From: Rhodospirillaceae bacterium | GTDB lineage: Bacteria > Pseudomonadota > Alphaproteobacteria > MPNO01 > UBA2964 | Length of the DNA stretch: 18,925 bases | NCBI GenBank assembly: GCA_018660305.1 | Contig: JABJKO010000318.1 | Coordinates: forward strand, 1 to 18,925 | Reading direction: 5' to 3' | Shown here: piece by piece, positions 15,217 to 18,925 of the stretch | Layout: each line of letters begins with the position of its first letter | Position numbering within the stretch: position 1 is the first letter of the stretch | The notes under the pieces: generated by a model | The model's input: only the letters and a program-made list of their open reading frames with translations | Told to the model about the DNA's origin: nothing | The model's database searches: none | Position numbers and translations under genes: made by a program

Positions 15217-16349
15217 CAGAAACCGATCCTGGAGAACAGGATGGAAAAGAACGCATCCGCCACGATAACCAGAAAGATGGAGATAACCACCGCCCGTGTC
15301 GTGTGATGCCCCACGCTCTCCGCACTTCCCGTCACCTTCAGACCTTCCCGACAGCCCGTCAACGCGATCAGGAAGCCAAAGACCGGGGCTTTGACGATGC
15401 CCACCCAGTACGTGGAGACGGAGATGGAATTTTGCAAACGCTCGAGAAACTGCACAAGGGAGACATCGAGCGTCAGAATGACCATGAGTCCGCCGCCCAT
15501 CAACCCCATGACATCGGCAAAGACCGCAAGCAGGGGCATGGAGATCAACAGAGCGAAAATGCGGGGCAGAACCAGCATATCCACCGGATCGAGCCCCAGC
15601 GTCTGCATGGCATCGATCTCCTGATTGACCTGCATGGTGCCGATTTGCGCGGCAAACGCGCTGCCCGAACGGCCCGCGATCACGATGGCGGTCAGCAGAA
15701 CGCCCATTTCCCGGAAAATAGAAATACCCAGCAAATCTACCGTGAAAATCTCCGCGCCGAACTGACGAAGCTGATCAGCTCCCTGATAGGCCAGCACCAC
15801 ACCGATCAGAAACGATAACAGACCGACGATGGGCAGGGCATCCAGACCCACATGCTCGATATGGCTGAGCACCGGTATGATCCGAATGCGTTTGGGGCGA
15901 ACAAGGCTGCGAAATGTGGAAACCGTCGTAACACCCAGAAAATACAGAAGATCCGCCGCTTCCGTGCAGGCGTCGCAGGCGGCGCGGCCGACGCGCTCCA
16001 CGAGGGCAATGAGAGGGTTATAGACCTCCGTTGGCAACGGCTTCACGCCGCCGGCCGTCACGACCCGGTCGATCAGGGTTGCGTGTTCCTTGTGGGTGCC
16101 GGCCATCTCGACGGGCATACCGGTCTTCGCGATCCGGTCATGCAGGTGCCGCACCAGAAGCGCCCCGGCCGTATCCAGCTCTTCGACGCCGGAAAGATCC
16201 AGGATTCCGGAAGAGGCATTGCTGGCGCCCATCCGGTCGATTTCCTCGCTCAGCGATGGCGCCGTGCGGATGGTCCATGCACCGGTGGCGATCACAACCA
16301 GCCTTCCGTCCCGCATCGATGTGTCTATTCGGCCAACCCCGACCGGCAT
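15216..16349 (-). CDS. STAS-domain/MlaE-type permease fusion
   Basis: A fusion of an N-terminal STAS domain (MlaB-like, about residues 8-95) to an MlaE permease (about 135-377), first in its operon. The STAS part shows GILDLSGVEELDTAGALLV, with Thr60 in the DTAG motif that MlaB uses to contact the ATPase. The permease part has FLIGVVLAYQGADQLRQFGA, the coupling motif FREMGVLLTAIVIAGRSGSAFAAQIGTMQVNQEIDAM, the PRIFALLISMPLLAVFAD segment and the family end CREGLKVTGSAESVGHHTTRAVV. I place the start at the ATG complement of 16347-16349, because GAGGGAAAG lies just upstream; an ATG five codons earlier (16364) has no such site. Divergent from the OCD-family genes, sharing a region of about 147 bases with their promoter. 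Confidence 0.9.
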   Translation of the reverse strand: MPVGVGRIDTSMRDGRLVVIATGAWTIRTAPSLSEEIDRMGASNASSGILDLSGVEELDTAGALLVRHLHDRIAKTGMPVEMAGTHKEHATLIDRVVTAGGVKPLPTEVYNPLIALVERVGRAACDACTEAADLLYFLGVTTVSTFRSLVRPKRIRIIPVLSHIEHVGLDALPIVGLLSFLIGVVLAYQGADQLRQFGAEIFTVDLLGISIFREMGVLLTAIVIAGRSGSAFAAQIGTMQVNQEIDAMQTLGLDPVDMLVLPRIFALLISMPLLAVFADVMGLMGGGLMVILTLDVSLVQFLERLQNSISVSTYWVGIVKAPVFGFLIALTGCREGLKVTGSAESVGHHTTRAVVISIFLVIVADAFFSILFSRIGF

Positions 16350-16418
16350 GGAACTTTCCCTCATTGTTGTTCTTGCCGCATCTTAGTCGGGTGTCCCGGT
16401 CTTTCACAGGGAGCTTCC

Positions 16419-16447
16419 TTGACAGGTTTCCGACAGTGGGAAAGCAT
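16419..16447 (+). promoter_or_regulatory. Candidate promoter for the OCD-family gene pair
   Basis: TTGACA (16419-16424) is a perfect -35 match; 17 bases later AAGCAT (16442-16447) is only a three-of-six -10 match. It lies 50 bases upstream of the first OCD-family start, in the region shared with the divergent mla-type operon. Plausible but unproven. Confidence 0.3.
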
Positions 16448-16496
16448 GCGCCCGGCTCCCGGTTGATCCAGGACACTAGGATGGAAGGAACAGACA

Positions 16497-17594
16497 ATGG
16501 GTTTCCTGTTATTGGGGCCGGAAGAAATACAGGATCTCGTCAGCATGGCGGAAGCCATCGACGCGGTGGAGAAAGGCTATGCCGGCGGGCATGAATATCC
16601 GGTCATCAACGCGCCGCGCCGGCGGGTGCATTCGCCGGCCGGTGTCCGGATCAGCAACTTCCCCGGCGGTGTCCATGACATGGGCGTCATCGGCGCGGCG
16701 ACACGGGCGGATCGCGTCGTCCAGCTCGAGGGCGGCGAAAACCAGGAATATGCCTATCGGGAACATCCCATTCATGTTCTGAACGATTCCAATACCGGTC
16801 ATCTGCTGGCGCTGGTGATTGGCGAGCCGGTGGAAAAGACCCTCGGCTATACCAGCCTGGTGGCCCTCAGGACGGCGGCCACGTCGGGTGTGGCCTTCAA
16901 ATATATGGTCCGCGACAATGCCAGAGTTGCCGGTGTCTTCGGCTCCGGCGGGCAGGCGGCCAACCAGTTGCTGGCCTTGCTGTCGGTCCGGCCGGGTATC
17001 AAAAAGGTCAAGGTCTATAGCCGTGATCCGGATAACCGGCTCAATTTCGCCCGCAAATATGCGCAGAAATTCGATGTGGAGATAACACCGGTCGACCACC
17101 CCGATGATGTCATCAAGGGCAGTGACGCCATCGTGTGCGCGACCAACACCAATGTTGAATTGTTCGACGGCAATCTGCTGGAGCCGGGCCAGCACGTGAC
17201 CGGCATCATCGGCGGCAATGTCCAGCTGGTTCAGGGCGGGTTCCTCAAGAAGGCCCGCCGGGAAATCGACAATCGAACGGTCGAACGGGCCGATGTGATC
17301 GTGACCAATCTCAAGGAATCGGTGATATCCGAGAAACAGGGCGATCTTTATGAGCCCATCGAGCAGGGGATCATCACGCTCGATGACATCATTGATCTCG
17401 GGGAACTGCCGCTGGGCCTGAAAAAAGGCCGCAATAATGATGCGGAAATTACCTATCACAAGAACAATAACGGCACGGCAGCCTCTGAAATCGCCGTCGC
17501 CATGCTGGTCTATGAAAAGGCGAAGGCCGCCGGGCGCGGCACCATGATGGATCTGATCGATCCTGAGGCCCTGAGGGAGCAGTTCACCCAATGA
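16497..17594 (+). CDS. Ornithine cyclodeaminase/mu-crystallin family protein (first paralogue)
   Basis: A 365-residue protein of the OCD/mu-crystallin superfamily, whose members are NAD(P)-dependent cyclodeaminases, alanine dehydrogenases, imine reductases or SbnB-like enzymes. The Rossmann motif GSGGQA is at residues 149-154, followed by KKVKVYSRDPDN. ALRTAATSG (123-131) carries the Arg that usually holds the substrate carboxylate, and APRRRVHSP (39-47) matches the family's first Arg motif. Two key places differ: the catalytic Asp of the GGD/GSD motif is Asn241 (GGNVQLVQGG), and the GxK site reads GVIG (63-66), lacking the Lys. The late FKSxG motif is YHKNNNG (320-326). So it is unlikely to be a true ornithine cyclodeaminase. 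Start ATG has GGAAGGAA six to eight bases upstream. It overlaps the next gene by ATGA. Confidence 0.82.
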   Translation: MGFLLLGPEEIQDLVSMAEAIDAVEKGYAGGHEYPVINAPRRRVHSPAGVRISNFPGGVHDMGVIGAATRADRVVQLEGGENQEYAYREHPIHVLNDSNTGHLLALVIGEPVEKTLGYTSLVALRTAATSGVAFKYMVRDNARVAGVFGSGGQAANQLLALLSVRPGIKKVKVYSRDPDNRLNFARKYAQKFDVEITPVDHPDDVIKGSDAIVCATNTNVELFDGNLLEPGQHVTGIIGGNVQLVQGGFLKKARREIDNRTVERADVIVTNLKESVISEKQGDLYEPIEQGIITLDDIIDLGELPLGLKKGRNNDAEITYHKNNNGTAASEIAVAMLVYEKAKAAGRGTMMDLIDPEALREQFTQ

Positions 17595-18694
17595 CCCGGC
17601 CAGTGACTCGGGATGTCCTGCTCCTGCGGCCCGAGGAATTACAGGGGCTGGTCTCCATGAAGGAGGCTATCGACATCATCGAGCGCGGCTATCGCGAAGC
17701 GCTGAGCTATCCCGCCATCGCCGCGCCACGGCGCCGGGTGCATTCGCCGGGCGGCGTCCGGGTGAGTAATTTTCCCGGTGGCGTCCATAGCCTCGGCGTT
17801 ATCGGAACCGGCGAGCGGCCGGACAAGCTGAACAAGGGCGGTGAAAATCAGACCAAGGCGTTTCGCGGCTATCCGGTGCATCTGGTCCACGATTCCAACA
17901 CCGGCCAGCTTCTCTCCATCATGATTGGCGAGGTAGATGAAAAAACACTTGGCTATACCAGCGTCATGGCGCTGCGCACCGCGGCGACATCGGGCGTCGG
18001 TTTCCGCTATTTGCCGCGTAAAGGCATCTCCACCGCCGGGCTGTTCGGGTCCGCCGGCCAGGCCGCCAATCAGCTTCTGGCGCTTCTGACGGAACGGCCG
18101 AGCATCAAGCGGGTGAAAATCTATAGCCGCGATCCTGACAATCGGCGCAATTTCGCCCGCAAATATGCTCAGAAATTCGATGTGGAGATCGTGCCGGTGT
18201 CGACGCCCGAGGAAGTGGTGGTCGGGGCCGATGTGGTCCACTGCGCCACCAATACCTCCGTGCCGCTGTTCGATGGGGACTTACTGGAGCCCGGTCAGCA
18301 TGTCACCGGTATAGTCGGGTCCAACGTCCAGCTGGTCAAAAGCGGCTACCGGTCCTCCCGCCGCCGCGAGATCGATGACCGCACGGCGGAGCGTGCCGAT
18401 CTTCTGGTCTGCAATCTGCGCGAAACCATCCTGACTGAAGAGCCCGGGGATCTTTTCGAGCCCATTGAAAAAGGGCTCATCGCGCTGGAAGACATTGTGG
18501 AGCTGGGAGAGCTCGGAACGGAAACCTGTCCCGGCCGGACCAGCGATGAGCAGATTACCTATCACAAGAACACCAACGGCAATGGTGTGGCTGACCTTGG
18601 TATTGCCATGCGGGCCTATGAACTGGCCAGGGCCGATGGCCGCGGCACCTGGATAAAATTCCCCGACCCCGAGGACTTGCCCCAGGCGCTTTAG
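17591..18694 (+). CDS. Ornithine cyclodeaminase/mu-crystallin family protein (second paralogue)
   Basis: A 367-residue paralogue of the preceding gene, clearly over half identical along its length, and overlapping it at ATGA with AGGGAG eleven bases upstream. It has the same layout: APRRRVHSP (45-53), FPGGVH, GVIG (69-72) where the family Lys is expected, ALRTAATSG (127-135), the Rossmann motif GSAGQA (153-158) and YSRDPDN (178-184). Asn245 in GSNVQLVKSG replaces the catalytic Asp, and YHKNTNG (324-330) replaces FKSxG. Because both copies share these changes, they define a coherent divergent subfamily. They may form a hetero-oligomer or act on two related substrates; either is inference. A 9-bp inverted repeat covers the stop codon. 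Confidence 0.82.
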   Translation: MTRPVTRDVLLLRPEELQGLVSMKEAIDIIERGYREALSYPAIAAPRRRVHSPGGVRVSNFPGGVHSLGVIGTGERPDKLNKGGENQTKAFRGYPVHLVHDSNTGQLLSIMIGEVDEKTLGYTSVMALRTAATSGVGFRYLPRKGISTAGLFGSAGQAANQLLALLTERPSIKRVKIYSRDPDNRRNFARKYAQKFDVEIVPVSTPEEVVVGADVVHCATNTSVPLFDGDLLEPGQHVTGIVGSNVQLVKSGYRSSRRREIDDRTAERADLLVCNLRETILTEEPGDLFEPIEKGLIALEDIVELGELGTETCPGRTSDEQITYHKNTNGNGVADLGIAMRAYELARADGRGTWIKFPDPEDLPQAL

Positions 18695-18728
18695 GATCTG
18701 GGACCCATTGGGCGTAGAACCTAAAGCG
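18687..18728. terminator. Inverted repeat spanning both stop codons of convergent genes
   Basis: CGCTTTAGG (18687-18695) is perfectly complementary to CCTAAAGCG (18720-18728), with a 24-base loop that itself contains CCC-ATT-GGG. The left arm holds the TAG of the second OCD-family gene and the right arm the TAG of the isochorismatase-family gene on the other strand. On the plus strand the stem is followed by GTTTTCC, a short T-run, so it may terminate the OCD-family transcript. Confidence 0.45.
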
Positions 18729-18925
18729 GTTTTCCGGTCGGGACATTCATCTCCACATCAAGGCTGTCGATAAAACCAACCGCCTCGTCGGTCCCGATGA
18801 CATCGGCGTATTTGGCGTGCATATCGCACAGATTGACGGCATGGGACGCCTGGGAGCGGTCAAAACACCCCTCCTCGACCACGGCGACCCGGATGTTGTT
18901 GCTAAAGGCATCGATCACCGAGGCC
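18721..18925 (-). CDS. Isochorismatase-family cysteine hydrolase, C-terminal fragment
   Basis: The last 67 residues of a gene that begins beyond the right edge. The visible part reads ASVIDAFSNNIRVAVVEEGC, then FDRSQASHAVNLCDMHAKYADVIGTDEAVGFI, which matches the end of isochorismatase-like hydrolases (N-carbamoylsarcosine amidase, nicotinamidase, biuret hydrolase relatives): the xxDAFxxGYRVVVVEDG strand and the SHxxNLxDMxxKYADV helix. The catalytic Asp, Lys and Cys lie in the missing N-terminal and middle part, so activity cannot be judged. It converges on the OCD-family pair with 26 bases between stops. A GTG codon at the complement of 18916-18918 is internal, not a start. Confidence 0.75.
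   Translation of the reverse strand, partial: ASVIDAFSNNIRVAVVEEGCFDRSQASHAVNLCDMHAKYADVIGTDEAVGFIDSLDVEMNVPTGKPL

Noticed and set aside
16509..17591. A 360-codon open frame on the minus strand opposite the first OCD-family gene
   Set aside because: Antisense shadow of a conserved gene; the peptide is His/Asp/Ile rich with no family motif. The same pattern recurs opposite the second paralogue.

Overview
The window looks like chromosomal DNA of an alphaproteobacterium, probably a Rhodospirillales-type environmental lineage. The basis is a GC-rich coding bias, tightly packed operons with ATGA/TGACATG-type junctions, and gene families typical of that class (HigA-like regulator, short L-2-hydroxyglutarate-oxidase family flavoprotein, complete Liv transporter, STAS-MlaE/MlaF/MlaD/PqiC-type lipid transporter). 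This assignment is by resemblance only. I see no rRNA, tRNA, CRISPR array, insertion sequence, phage gene or integration scar.

Layout, left to right. (1) 1-135, minus: start of a receiver-domain (CheY-like) protein cut by the left edge. It diverges from a short coiled-coil protein of unknown function (388-843, plus). (2) 1000-1671, plus: a HigA/VapI-type helix-turn-helix protein with no HigB partner and an unusual acidic tail of about 130 residues. (3) 1874-2977, plus: an FAD-dependent oxidoreductase of the L-2-hydroxyglutarate dehydrogenase/oxidase family, with two GTCG/CGAC dyads upstream. (4) 3206-7936, plus: a four-gene operon (ABC ATPase, ABC-2 permease, GldG-like auxiliary protein, DUF4340 protein) resembling the gliding-motility GldA-GldF-GldG exporter. 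Its role outside gliding bacteria is unknown. (5) 7969-12630, minus: a livK-H-M-G-F operon for high-affinity uptake of branched-chain amino acids or a related amide/acid, with a strong stem-loop between the binding protein and the permease genes. (6) 12816-16349, minus: a retrograde phospholipid-type transporter operon (STAS-MlaE fusion, MlaF ATPase, MCE/MlaD protein, PqiC-like lipoprotein). (7) 16497-18694, plus: two tandem, overlapping paralogues of the ornithine cyclodeaminase/mu-crystallin family. (8) 18721-18925, minus: the C-terminal end of an isochorismatase-family hydrolase running off the right edge.

How the genes work together. Three multi-component ABC systems dominate: an uncharacterised GldA/F/G-like one, an amino-acid importer and an outer-membrane lipid-asymmetry system. 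The most unusual enzymes are the two OCD-family paralogues. Both appear to lack the catalytic Asp and the substrate-site Lys of true ornithine cyclodeaminase while keeping the Rossmann nucleotide-binding core, so they probably do a different reaction. Both convergent gene junctions carry inverted repeats that embed the stop codons and may act as bidirectional terminators. All identifications come from reading motifs by eye; no database search was made.
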